A stretch of DNA of 64,000 bases from Membranipora membranacea (taxonomy: Eukaryota > Bryozoa > Gymnolaemata > Cheilostomatida > Membraniporidae), in assembly GCA_914767715.1 (NCBI GenBank), contig OU612070.1:22620025-22684024 (forward strand), read 5' to 3'. Position 1 is the stretch's first letter; the number at the start of each line of letters is the position of its first letter. This document shows, piece after piece, positions 10,295 to 22,150 of this stretch. Below the pieces are notes generated by a model, which searched no databases, was not told where the DNA came from, and saw only the letters and a list, made by a program, of their open reading frames with translations. The position numbers and the translations under genes are program-made.

Positions 10295-12955
10295 GTGAGT
10301 AAAGAGAAAATTTCACTACCTTATGATCATTTTGAATTGATTTTTTGTATAATATCTGTGTCACCCTATTTTTATTACTCGGAGGACATATCTAGCTCGC
10401 CTTGAAATTCTCAACGACAGAGACTAACAAAAGTGTTGTTGTTAGCAGATATGCAAGTTTTTAAATCTAGCTGTTTGATTGGAAACCAATGCACAGCAAA
10501 ATATCACTGTGGAACCTATGCATTATTGTGCTTCGGCGATACTGTGCATTTTTCTTTTTTGTATTGAATGGTAAGCAAGTTGGGTAGGTTGGCTAGCCTA
10601 TGATTGGTATGAAATTCAATCTTAATAAGTTCGCAAATTTGAAAAAAGTATTTCTGCACTGCAAAAATAATTCATTGAGCTTGTTATCTGTTTCAGATCG
10701 CAAGACAGTAAGAACAAGCCATGAGCTATAATTTGGGAGAAAGGCGAGGTAAAGCTGAGACAAACAGCATCACAGATGTGGTGTCTGCTGCGATTACTGC
10801 CATTCATGATCGGACGCTTAGTTAGTGACACTGACAAAAAGTTGGATGTGGTCCTGCAGCTCAAGGACATTGTGGAGTACATGCTCTGTCCCATGGTCAC
10901 GGACTCATCAACATATGTTTTAGAATGGATGGTTGAATCTCACCATGACGCCTTTCTAAAGGTTTGTTTAGTTTGTATCCTTTTTTGTCTTGATTTTATT
11001 TCCATGTAGCTCAAGTTTTTCTCCAAGTCATAACAATACCTCAATGGATCTAACGATGATAACTATTTTTTTGTAGCACATGCCTCATTCCCTTATCTCC
11101 TCTACTCTTTTGCTTTTGCTATCTGCAGGGGAGATAAACTCTAGGAGAATCCAATCAGGACCCCACAAATTTCAGAATTTTAATCATTTATGTCGGGTAT
11201 GGTTCACACTAGTTCCCTATCGGGCTACAACCACGTAAATCTGTCATTAATAAAGATCTTGTACAATTAACTACTTGTACAACTGAACATCGAAACTATG
11301 TTTATTCACAGGCTTACCCTGAGCAGACACTCACTCCAAAGCATCAATTTCTCGTACATTACGGTCAAGCTATACGAAGGAGCGGTCCTTTATCTCAGTA
11401 CTGGTGCATGAGATTTGAGGCAAAGCGCAAGATGGCAAAACTCATAACATCTGCATCATGTGAGTAAGATCTCAATCACAGCATGTATGCCAATTACCAC
11501 AATAGTTATAGCGTCTCCCTCATTCAAATCTCAACCAAAATTGATTAGACCTTGCATGATTTGTGATGAAATTTTATTACTGTATAACTTCAAATCAGTA
11601 ATCATACTGACCCTTGTGCTCTTGTCTGGTCATGTAGACCATTGTAGATCGCTGACTGAAGTGGTGTATCATCACCACAAAGGCAATATCATGAGGCTAG
11701 TTATTTGTCCTGCCGAGTTTGATTTGCGGCTGCGCAGGTACAATCAGTTTAGTTCAAGTTTTAATATTAATAATTGTCAGGGGTAATTAGCCTTTCTTCC
11801 TTATGTATCAAAAGTCAGCTCACAATGTACGGGTAGACACCTGAGGTAGCCAATCAGATTGCCTCAGAATGAGGCAACTCAATTTTGCAGAGATCACCTC
11901 ATGCCCTAGAGCTGCGCATTTGCAGAATGATTATTAATTGGATCTAGCTGAAAATTGGCCAGCTTTTATGTTCCGCTTTGATTGATGTCACAGTAGAAGC
12001 CTAAAAACTAGAATGATAAATTGATTTTAATCAACTCCTTTACTGGGCTGTATTTTACTCGGCTTTTGAAGGCCAACAGTTTTAGTCAACCTAATCTCTT
12101 GGTGATATCTGTGATACTGTTACATCACCAATAACCTACCTCACCTTTTGTCAATGGGAAGACAACTCCGAAAAAGTCTAGAAACCATGTGTGACTCTAA
12201 GCCCAAACTCCTTGCTCTAAGCATTCATCAGGTATTTTAGGTCAGTGTGTAATGGAAACTTTGCCACAAAATCTTGTAAATATTCTTTTGATATCATTTA
12301 ATTTTTTAACGATTCCTACGTCCATCGATAATTGATCTATTATGCTTGAATGTTATAGGTCAATTTCCAAAAAAAGTTCACTCATAGGGCTCTCACCTGC
12401 AAAAGATTTTCCAAAGCCTATCATCAACTCTGTATTCTACCTTCATCACTATGAGATCAACAATGCAATTTAGACCAGTTTTTGTTCGATGGTCAGCAAT
12501 GTCATTTTCTTAGTAAATTCTCGCCAACATCTTGTTCTATGCATGCCGGGGGAAAGTTCTGTTCCACAAGTTGTAGCTGATATTGTGTTTGATTCTTTGT
12601 AGGTAACTTCATAAACATGCCAAAGACTATTGCTGCAAGGTACCAGATTGTGTCGCTGTATCACTGGACAAAGAAAGTGAATGTAGTCACACCATCAACC
12701 ATGTACAAACACAAAGGCGGTGTGATTATTTCAGTGAATTTTAAGGGTACTGTTTTCAAACCTGGTATGGCTATCTGCCCTTCACTGATGGAAAATGGAG
12801 ACCCTAAAATCGGCATTATTACCTGTATAAAAGACGGCCCATCCCCACGCTCATGTTTTCACAATGCCTCAGTTAGATATGATTCACATATTCGTGCATA
12901 TGAGGTAATTAGTACTAACAATGACGGTGAAGCTGAGATTAGTGTAGATCGCTGA

Positions 12956-14820
12956 GTGAATATCTTGCCTATGGATATATTGTTCTATGGGAGTAAACGG
13001 GTTCTGTCCCAGCGTAGCTCGTTAGTATGAAATTATCCAATACTCTGTTGGACTACTTTTATCATATGTGTGGGCGGACAATTCTTGAGAAATCTATAAT
13101 GCAAGCTAAGCAATTTTTTTTTGGGAATGTGACGACGTATTTGTCCTGTTTTGTTTATTCTTGTGTGGATGTTTATGGTATGTCTGAATAATTTGTTGCC
13201 CATAACTACTAAATTCATAAGGAAACCTCCCTGTTGGCATCTTTTGTTGACTTATATATTTCAAGAGGAAATTGTATCAGTTGGTAATCGTCAGATATTG
13301 GTTAAAGGCGAGATAATTCCTCAACTCAATTCAAAAATATTTTTCTAAATATAGTTGACAGTTCTCAACTCTCTGATATAATACTATGTATTCCTATATA
13401 AACTGCCATTTCTTCACAATATGCATTGCATCGGATCATTTTAATGGGAAGGTAGCGTTAGTACGGTCGAATGGCTGGTTGATATTAAAACCACTATTGC
13501 TAGTAAAGACTTGTTCATATTCTCCTCACTAGTAGATATTATTATCTGATGAATCAGCTAAATGGATATAAATGAAACTACAAGAAGTTAAAAACTAGCA
13601 ATATAGAGTATTATAAAAATTGAAACTACAATCATCTTACTACAAAACACTTGTAGGGTCAGTGCCAATTTTAACCTGCGCTTACTTTATCCCTAGCAAA
13701 CAAAGGAATTGTTTGTATAGCATTAATGACTCAATGGTAACTGACAGTGGTTTCATATTTTTGCCATTATTGTTAGACCAGGCTAAGATCATATCTAAAA
13801 GTTTGAACGCTCCATTGTTTACTTCTAGGTTCTACCAACTAACCCTTCATAGTTTCAAATGAACTGATACCTTTGTTGTTTTGTTTGAATGTTGCGAAAG
13901 GTTCATTTTGAAACTACAGTGAGCTGTCATAGTTCTCTAAGAGTCACTGTTGATATCAAAATAAGAGTTTCATGCTGAGGTCCCAGCATCTTTTGAATTA
14001 GACCTTCATAGTTTCATTTTGATCCACCTAGGTATTAAGTTACCTCCTTTTTCTCAAAGATAAACTATGCTTTGATAAACAATGCAAATTTCTAAAATTG
14101 AAACTATTCGTGTCTTCACTTGAGACAAAAATTTTTGAGTGTGTAGGGTTAATGCAATGCTATTGAATTAGTTCATAGTATTGAAGTTGGTCATATTGCA
14201 AATGACCTGTGAACTGACTCACTGTCTAGGTTTTGTCAGTTAGAGTCAAATAAGGTCAAAATTACTATCGTAGGCCAGCCAACACACCTGGTGTTTTCAC
14301 AGTAGCGTTTGTAGCAAGAAACATGGTAACGCACTTCCTGTGCCTCTGCATCACTCCATGAGAGCTCTCGCAGGATGTTCTAGTCCTGTTTCTCTTGGGC
14401 TTTCAATAAGAGACTGCCTATAATCACATAAGATAACAATATATATCTGGGTAAAAGTTCTAAGAACTTACTTATATTTATCAAGGGTGCAAAGTTAGTT
14501 AAGTACATATAGTACTAGTCTAGATACTACTTAGGTACGTTGTACGGTATACTGCTTGGGATTCGTATACTGCTTGGGATTCGCAGTAGTTGACTTCAAA
14601 CTTTGAGTGTTTGCAACTGGTTTGCAGGCATTGCCTGGAAGTTTCGACTCATGATGCAATACAAAGCTTGTGAAAAAGCATAAAGCACCCTATAAATGTT
14701 GCAGTTTAGTAGACAGTGGGATTTATCATCTGCAGGGCTTGAAGTTGATTGCATGGTGGTGGTCAATTTAGGCTTTTATGGATGGCTCTACCATCTTAAA
14801 ACAAGTCAAATGAGCCTCAC
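12956..14820. other. Non-coding spacer
   Basis: No supported gene. Several inverted pieces around GAAACTA and TAGTTTCA (about 13620, 13850, 13905, 14007) hint at a small decayed MITE. ORFs at 13151-13348 and 13620-13862 look accidental. Confidence 0.45.
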
Positions 14821-15153
14821 CTTCTTTCTTTTCTTGCAGCTCGCCAGTATCCTTACATGAGTGAACTTCTTGTAGCATTCCTCATGACAGTATACATCAA
14901 AGGCTGGTGCCAGTGTTCTTGCTGTTGATGTGGAAGGAGTCGATGTGACAGGCTGCTCTTCTTCTTCTTCTTTACTGGTGTTTGACAGACTCAATAGTAA
15001 ATGCCCAATTGTCTTATATGGCTCAATTAGATCAGAATACTGCTGGGCATACTTCAATGCTGTAGATATGCATTGGTCAGATCGTTTAATAAGATTAGTA
15101 TCCTGATTTAGTGCAGGCAAACAATGGAGCATGCAGTCTCGTGCAGTTGCCAT
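14821..15153 (-). CDS. Orphan first exon, Cys/His-containing protein, partial
   Basis: An ATG at 15153 opens 111 codons that end at AAGAAAGAAG followed by a good donor GTGAGG at 14820. The protein has a helical N-terminal region, an acidic run (KEEEEEQ), a Ser/Thr/Pro linker and then VYCHEECYKKFTHVR with a basic tail. The Cys-His-x3-Cys-Tyr-x2-Phe-Thr pattern resembles the opening of many uncharacterised metazoan and transposon-associated proteins. No downstream minus-strand exon was found, and the LINE coding region starts about 150 bp away on the other side. The gene is probably truncated or split. Function unknown. Confidence 0.4.
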
Positions 15154-15308
15154 GTTTCATTTGACCATGTGCGTAGTCACATAATGTAAACAAACCTAAT
15201 TACACACTGAGAATCATTATAAACAACAATGGCGTAGGAATACTCCGCAGAAGAAAATAAAAATAATTTGTAAATCCTCCAAATTTTAATTAAATTAACA
15301 AGTTGATC

Positions 15309-15597
15309 ATGTTCGACTCTTCGCATAGTAATGATACGCCAAACAATCGACCCGAGGTCCCTGACAGAAAATATGGGTATGTTGAAAGGTGTCCCACTAG
15401 ATGCTGAGGACAGCACTTTAATAAATGATATAAAAGTGCTCTACCCTCATGCTACATCAGAAAGAATTTTTAAGGACGGCAAACAAATGAGAATGTTCAA
15501 AATTAAGTTCCATTCTCATGATGATTTTCTTTTTTTCTATTAAAAATGGCAATTGTCTCCAATCACAAAGTGTTAAATGTCAATTTGAGCAAATGAG
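15309..15597 (+). pseudogene. LINE ORF1 remnant
   Basis: The pieces MFDSSHSNDTP, MLKGVPLDAEDSTLI, YPHATSERIFKDGK, FKIKFHSHDDFLFF and NGNCLQSQSVKCQFEQMR line up across three frames. They resemble the RRM-like region of LINE ORF1 proteins, which bind element RNA: a KGVP strand, a helix, then a short basic strand. The N-terminal half is missing. ORF1 ends four bases before the ORF2 start codon, an arrangement usual for linked translation. Confidence 0.6.
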
Positions 15598-15600
15598 ATA

Positions 15601-18347
15601 ATGAATTCTGAATTTGCATTTTTGAATGTCCGTGGAATCACCAGCAACATAGAGGAGATAAAATCAATTTTGCATCAACGTAAATTCGCAATTCTAGGAT
15701 TAGCAGAAACATTTTTGAATGAGCATGATGGTGTTGGTATTTATGCGGTGCCAGGCTATCAGATGATTAGGAGAGATCGGGGATATGGTTACGGTGGTGG
15801 TCTCATTGTCTACATACATGAATCCGTGCAATTCGAACATCTTGCAGATTTTGACAATAGCATGCCTGAGTCTATAACTATCAAAGTAAAGCCAAGTACA
15901 AATAAAAGTTGTTTAGTCTCATTTATATACAGACCTCCCAACTTCAAGTCCGCATGGTATGATCTTGCTTACGAATACTTTGAAAAAGCTTTTTCACTGT
16001 ATAATGAAATGATTATACTTGGAGATTTTAACATCAACATCCTTGAACAAAGAAGCAACAGAAAGTGGTTGAATATTGTTAAATCTTTTTCCTTCCGTCA
16101 ATTGATCTCGGAGCCAACAAGAGTTACAGAAACATCCAGCACCCTGATCGATCACATATACACAAATCTGCCCTCAGACATGTCAGAGAGTGGAATTATA
16201 AAATATGGAATGAGTGATCATTACTTAGTTTTCATTAAAATTTTATTTTCCACATTAAAGGTAAAAGCAAAAAGAACATCATTTGAATTCAATGACTATT
16301 CCAAATTTACAAACCAGAATATACATGACCTTTTTTCAGGTCGTCACTTTATTGATGTATTGTGTGAGAATACGGTAGCCCGTATGCATGCAAGATTTAA
16401 TGACACCTATAGTTCATTAATCAAAACACTTGTCATCACCAAGAAAAGATTTGTAAAAACTGCTCAACTGCCCAAATGGTTAGATGATGAGGTAAAATCA
16501 CACATGCATTTGCGTGATAGTTTGAAGAGAGAGGGCAAATGGGAAGAATACAAAATTCAACGCAATTATGTTACAAATTTGATTAAGAAGAAGAAAAAAT
16601 CGGTTATTTCAGATATAATTAAAAATAACAAAAATAACACCAAACCTGTTTGGGAAGCTTTAGGAATCGATCAAACTAAAATTTCACCGATGGTCAATAT
16701 CGGTGGTTTATCCCCTGATGAATTGAACAGACACTTTACATCGATTGCAAAATCCATAACCAAAGACATCCCTGATTCCCATGAATATAACATGATTAGA
16801 CCAGTGACAACCCAAACGTTTTCTCAATTGACTCGCTTTACTCCAGAAATTTGTTTCAAATATTTAAAAAACATTTCTGACAATAAAGCAACTGGTCATG
16901 ATGGTATATCTGTTAAGGTTTTGAAGAAAACATGGCCTTACATATGCGACATTGTAACTGACATGTTCAATAGAGCATTAATAGAGGGTGTATTTCCTTC
17001 ACAGTGAAAAATCGCAAGAGTAATTCCTATTCATAAGGGTGGAGATATCAAAGATCCATCTAATTATCGCCCTATATCAATACTTCCTGTGCTATCTAAG
17101 ATTTTTGAGAAACATGTGAATTCCCAAATTCAAAAATATCTCACCACAAACAAACTTCTTCACAAATTGCAATGCGGATTTAGAGAAGGTTATTCCTATG
17201 TTGATTCCCTACATAAACTCATTTCTGACTGTTTGTCAGCAAGATCAGATGGTCACTTTGTTGCTATGATGTTTTTGGATTTCAAAAAAGCTTTTGACTG
17301 CGTCGACCATAAAATTCTTCTGAAAAAATTGACAATGTATGGTATAACGGGCAAACTGCACTCTCTCATAAAATATTTCCTAACAGATAGGACACAATTT
17401 GTAGCTATACAACAAGGGGCAAAAAGTTCAAAAATTCTTCCAATAGACATTGGTGTCCCCCAAGACTCAATTCTGGCACCAAGTTTATTCCTCATATACG
17501 TCAATGATCTTTTATCCTACACATTACATTCCAAGGCATTTGCCTACGCTGATGATACAGTTTTTGTATCAAAATCTGACAACTTCATGATTTATGTGAT
17601 ACTGATCTACACTTGATAGAAAGTTGGTGTAGGAATAATAGGATGTTGATAAACATAAAAAAATCTCACTATATGCTTGTACAACCCTCTCATAGAGCCA
17701 CATCTCTAGATTTAGATCTAAAAATTAACCATAAAAGACTAAACCGAAATGCCAATACCAAACTCCTTGGTTTTAATTTGAATGACTCATTGACATGGGA
17801 CGATCATGTAGACCAGATTTGCATCAAAATAAACAAAAGTTTGGCATTATTCCAGAAATGCAGGGCATTCCTAGATAGTAAATCATCTCGTAACTTTTAT
17901 TTCCAGTATGTCTTTTGTCATATGATATATGGCATCCGCATATATGGCAACCTATCACCACAATATATTCTTGAAAGAATATACTTGCTCCAAAAGAGGG
18001 CTTTCCGCCTAATAGCAAATGTCAGCCACATACCATATCATCTAATACATACAAGAGATTTACATACATCTCTTGGTCTGATTCCTTTTCCTCGCCTTGC
18101 TGGTCATTTCACCTGTATTTTTGGTTTTCAAATTTTGCATTTGATTGCACCTGACTTTCTTTTGGAAGGCTTTATTCCAGCTAGCTCTAAAACCTTTTTT
18201 AGAGACAGATACCTATTACATTATCACACTGATCAATTAAGACAAAAAATCACTACAACTTTTAACTCTTCACCAATTCAGATACACTCAGCAACCAAAC
18301 TCACCCATTTTAAACAACAACTATCAAAGCACTTTATATCCTATTAA
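15601..18347 (+). pseudogene. LINE ORF2: endonuclease and reverse transcriptase
   Basis: The ATG at 15601 opens an endonuclease with FAFLNVRGITSN, LGLAETFLNE, RDRGYGYGGGLIVY, ILGDFNIN and the catalytic MSDHYLVF. A TGA at 17005-17007 replaces a likely Trp. The same frame continues with SNYRPISILPVLSKIFEK, FLDFKKAFDCV, IGVPQDS and the catalytic AYADDTVFV. A one-base shift near 17580 moves the thumb and C-terminal region (ESWCRNNRMLIN, LLGFNLNDSLTWDDH) into the frame ending at 18347. Intact relatives are about 900 residues, matching the span here. Confidence 0.85.
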
Positions 18348-18850
18348 TTCTTGTTACTTGAGTATTTTTTCTTTTTCTCTCCGCTTAAGTTTTTTCTTTT
18401 TTGTTCTGTCACTGCATGAAAAACATTCCTAAAGATGATGTAGAATGACAATAAAAGTATATATGATTGTGAGTGTATCTAACTGTGTATATCACCAAAC
18501 CCTGTTTCGATTGCGGTTTTGCAACATTTCACAAATTACATGGTCAGCTCCTGCACTAAGGCTAAGTAAATAAACATAACCTGGAAACAAATTAAAGGCA
18601 AGAATTAAGATAAAATGTACCATATAATTCTATTGCTGAACATAAGGTCTATGTAGAAATTAATAAGCTTAACTAGATCAAGTCAATTAAAATACTTTCT
18701 TATTAGAATAGTGAGTTTCAAGATCAAAAACGCTCAAGAATTCGAATCAGTCTTAGCACGCCGGTTTTGCTCATAATCCCACAACAAAGGGCAAAGTTCA
18801 ATCACTCAAACTTCTGCTATTTATATCAAGTGCTCTAATCATATTTCTAG

Positions 18851-20224
18851 ATTGATCAATTCATCTGCAATCCAGATGGAAATGAACAACAGATTATTAA
18901 ACGGGGACTATATGACATTGCTGGTTTCCCAGGAGCTATTAGGCTAATTGATGGAACTCGAGTCAAGATTGGGAATCTCCCATCCGACCGGGCCCATGTG
19001 TATTTACACAGGCAAAACACAAAGTAAGAAACATTCATAACACGGTTAGCTATGTCATCGTGATACTCTCACCCTCCCTGTCGTCAACAATACATTTGTA
19101 TATTTTGGGAGTTGTGGCCTCTTTGAACTTCATGATTGGAAAGCAGACAACTCGAAAGTGTAAAAACAGTCTTTGTTCACATTATAATTTGGAACATTCT
19201 ATTAAGTGTGAATTTTTCTTTTAGAGATACCACTCTGAATGTCATGGCCGTATGCGACCATAGACGGTTGTTTTGGAACGTGGTTGCACGCTACTCCGGG
19301 GCACACCATGACTCGATAATATTCCAGAATAGCACACTGTGTGAAGACCTGGAGAATGGGGTATTCAGTGGGCTTCTCCTAGGTGAGCTAAAGTTCCTAA
19401 ATTTTTTGTTCAGATGGTAGCATTGCATAAAGCCATGGGCATGTCATTGTTGATGTCACTGCATTTTACACTATGTATACGACTGACAATAAATTCTCTT
19501 GAAGTGCAATCCATCTATTTGACATTAACCACTTTCAAGAGCACACAACATCATCAATCCTTCAAGAAAGTCAAAATGTGTTTTATATTATTGACAGGTG
19601 ACAGTAGCTATGCTGTCAAGCCCTACCTGATGACTCCATTTCTCCAGGTCAATCCCGGTTCTCCTGAAGCGAGATACAACACGGGCCACAAAAAGACACG
19701 CTTTCAGGTCGAATGTGCCTTCGGTGATCTAAAAAACAGATGGAGGTGCATACATCGTCATGATGATTGTAAAATTTCTAAGTTAGTATGGAACAATTTC
19801 TGCATGTATTTCAATTTTTGAAGCCAAATATTTTAAATAGGTGTGTTGGTTACTGGACAATGCTACACTGGCCACAGAATCAATCCCTATATCAACATTA
19901 AATGGATTTTTGGAAAAACAATTGCCAAAGAGATCGGTCTCATCCTAAACCAATTTAGTAACTTATCCAAGCAATGATATGTCTAGGTTGATATCCCTCA
20001 CTTTTTTAGGTGGAGAGCTCTATTTCTCGCCAGAGAAGTGCTGTAGGGTGGCGACAGCGTGCTTCGCCCTACACAATTTTTGTGTCAAAAAAGATGTCCC
20101 TCTTCCAGCAGACATACTTCAGCAGCCAGAACTGGAACAAAGAGAGGAAGGGGTACCTGAGATGGTGAGGAACGAAAATGGTAATATAACAAGACGCGAA
20201 ATCGTACAAAACTATTTTTCTTAA
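18851..20224 (+). CDS. Harbinger-type (HARBI1-like) transposase, 5' exons missing
   Basis: Four exons (18851-19023, 19225-19382, 19598-19756, 20010-20224) join in phase into 234 codons without a stop. The DDE triad is visible: Asp in GAIRLIDGTRV, Asp in GDSSYAVKPYL and Glu in VECAFGDLKNRW. Between them lie NVMAVCDHRRLFWNVVARYSG and AHHDSIIFQNSTL. After RWRC come GGELYFSPEKCCRVATACF and ALHNF, as in the family. Full HARBI1 proteins are about 350 residues, so the DNA-binding N-terminus is absent, and the decayed LINE lies just upstream. The donor at 19757 (GTCATG) is weak but is the only one giving the family sequence. The enzyme would cut and join element DNA in the nucleus. Confidence 0.8.
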
Positions 20225-21020
20225 TTCAACAACTACCTAGTAACCTACTATATTCCATTACACAAAAGTTTTGTTTTTATATTTTACCCAAATTATTGGA
20301 TTTTTATCATAAAATCTCTATTCAATGACTTTAATTTTGTTTTATTATGAGTGTAGGATGCTGATATCTATATATATATATATATAAGTATATTGGTAAT
20401 AAATATGCTGGCTGATGTTACAACTTTACCCTACTGCCTACTTTCTTCTCACTATTAATTGTTTAATTGGGCAGATCAAGATACTCATGTGATCTGTTGA
20501 CCATACTATAGCTAGTAGTATGCAGCATACTTACCAACCTGTACGCATAAAGCGTTTGTAAACGCTTATTTGACACTAATTGAGAATTGTGTTTATCGAT
20601 ACATGTTGTTGTTAGATTCGGGTAGTTGAAATGAATGAAACAACAAGGAAGGAGGAGTTGGTTGGCTGAAATCTGCTCTTTCTTTACAAATAAAAGCTCT
20701 AGCAAAAATCACCAGTTTACTTCTTTGTACAAAAAAGGGCCGTATAAGGATCATCATCTAAGCTCCTATATGAGTCATCTTTTTTTGAATGTGCAAAAGA
20801 CAATAAAACTGATTACAGAAATTAGAAGCAACTGCAAGGAATTGGAAGTGACACCTGTATGCAAGTGGTCAGCTGGCCATGCTTTCAATAGCAGTCAAGC
20901 TTGATGTTCTTTAGTATGTCAAACATGAAGAACTATAAGAGAAATTAGTTTACCTGCAAGACTGCTAATTACAATTTTTAAAGCTGTTCCATTAAACAAA
21001 TTTTCAACAACAATCTGCAG
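20225..21020. other. Non-coding spacer with TA microsatellite
   Basis: A short TA run lies at about 20371-20386. ORFs at 20463-20705 (-) and 20635-20904 (+) overlap each other and show no family features. Nothing else supported. Confidence 0.4.
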
Positions 21021-21183
21021 AAATCAAACCTATTTGTGGCATTCAGATAAGGACAGTGGCAACAACCTATTAACAACCTGGTAATTGAAACAGGTGCAGT
21101 CTGGTTGTTTTATTATCGCAGAGCTGTTGCTAACTGTAACGAACGACCTGCTAATGACTGTTCTAATTGAAACCGGTCCCTGT
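21021..21183 (+). repeat. Dispersed 163-bp repeat, copy 1
   Basis: This segment matches 34852-35014 in the same orientation almost base for base, from AAATCAAACCTATTTG through GGACAGTGGCAAC, AATTGAAACAGGTGCAGTC and AATTGAAACCGGTCCCT. Ends are abrupt on both sides. No ORF, polymerase III boxes or clear terminal inverted repeats were seen. It may be a short non-autonomous element or the tail of a larger one. Confidence 0.8.
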
Positions 21184-22150
21184 CTTGCTTATCCCCAACT
21201 GTCTCTGCTGATCACGTTTCTATAATGATAGTGGTTGTCTTGTCTAGGGTCATGGCCTAGCTCTAATCAGATGGTACTATGCATTAATTAAGGATCTTGG
21301 TCATAGCATTTCTTATTGTATGCCTGGTTCCAAATAAAGAAAAAACGTATTCGACACGCAAAGAGAAAAATCCCTTATATAACCAAGGAAAACTTAAGGA
21401 AAGCTAGTAAGGAAAACTATAAGGAAAACCTACCACTTACTATCAATGATCAGCTGCAATTTGTATGTAAGCATTACAACATAATTTGTTATTGTAGAGA
21501 ACGACCTTGCAAGTTGGATTCGGGCGGCTGAACATCATCACATTCTCATAGTAGATTACAATTTACAAGCATTCTTGAGCTAAGCTAATTCGGTTGAGTG
21601 GCAAAATTCAGTGGTGTTCCTTCTAACAACATTCACCATCATTATCAAGATTATATTGATAATGGCTATGTCTTTAAAACATTAATCTGTGCCCATAAAA
21701 TATTTCATACCTCTTATTCATACCATCATTCCTGTGAAGAGTCGGGCCGCTTTTAAAAAAGCTCTCAAGTGCGACCTCTTGGCTTTGAGGCTCGAACTTT
21801 CTTCATCGTAATTTAAGTTTATTTTATTTCCTGGTCTCATTTGGAAATTTAAGTTTGTACCTCAACTAGCGGCGACATTGTCAAAGCTATTGCGCATGTA
21901 GGCCTCATCGCCACTTTACTCAAATATTTTTAGTTTCCTTCAGCGTAACCTGTTTGATGAAATAGAAACCGAACCAGACCAAGAGATCCTTTAGAAAAAA
22001 CGCAGTGTTTCGCTCCATAAAAGTCTGACATAGAGTTTGCTGAATGGAAATCATCCACAAAACATGAATATTTCAAGTTGTTACCACGAAATCAATACCA
22101 CTGAATTTCAATTGTACTCTTATGGATCTTGCACTTTTAGGATGATTTTA
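21184..22150. other. Non-coding spacer
   Basis: An AAGGAAAACT-type imperfect tandem run at about 21385-21430 creates a small ORF with ITKENLRKASKENYKENL. A similar run lies inverted at about 28545-28590. It is a simple repeat, not a gene. Confidence 0.4.

Larger units (their letters stand above)
7215..12955 (+). pseudogene. CACTA-like (CMC) transposase gene, seven exons, damaged
   Basis: Exons at 7215-7332, 8221-8351, 8969-9242, 9553-10294, 10697-10961, 11312-11459 and 12603-12955 join with matching phases across GT-AG introns. The protein belongs to a family of large metazoan proteins annotated as uncharacterised or transposase-like. Signature blocks are FVLHLYSK, a VIDG motif, DDIEVGNPLGSKTGVNKL, a FCRFC zinc-binding-like motif, PDAMHDIFEGV, WCLLRLLPFMIG, LTPKHQFLVHY and YWCMRFEAK. 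The DD...NPLGS and MHD blocks resemble EnSpm/CACTA transposases, so this class is an inference. Two lesions are visible: a one-base insertion near 10110 and a TGA at 10722-10724. The zinc-finger N-terminus usual in the family was not found upstream. The last exon encodes a 117-codon C-terminal domain with KPGMAICPSLMENG, likely a beta-barrel-like tail. Confidence 0.75.
15309..18450 (+). mobile_element. Two-ORF LINE (Jockey/CR1 group), decayed
   Basis: A remnant ORF1 (15309-15597) is followed after a few bases by an endonuclease-reverse transcriptase ORF2 (15601-18347). The 3' tail has an AATAAA-like run near 18452. There is no RNase H. ORF1 is short and shifts frame twice, and ORF2 has one stop and one frameshift, so the copy is dead. 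It lies just upstream of the surviving Harbinger transposase exons and may have separated them from their 5' exons. Confidence 0.85.
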
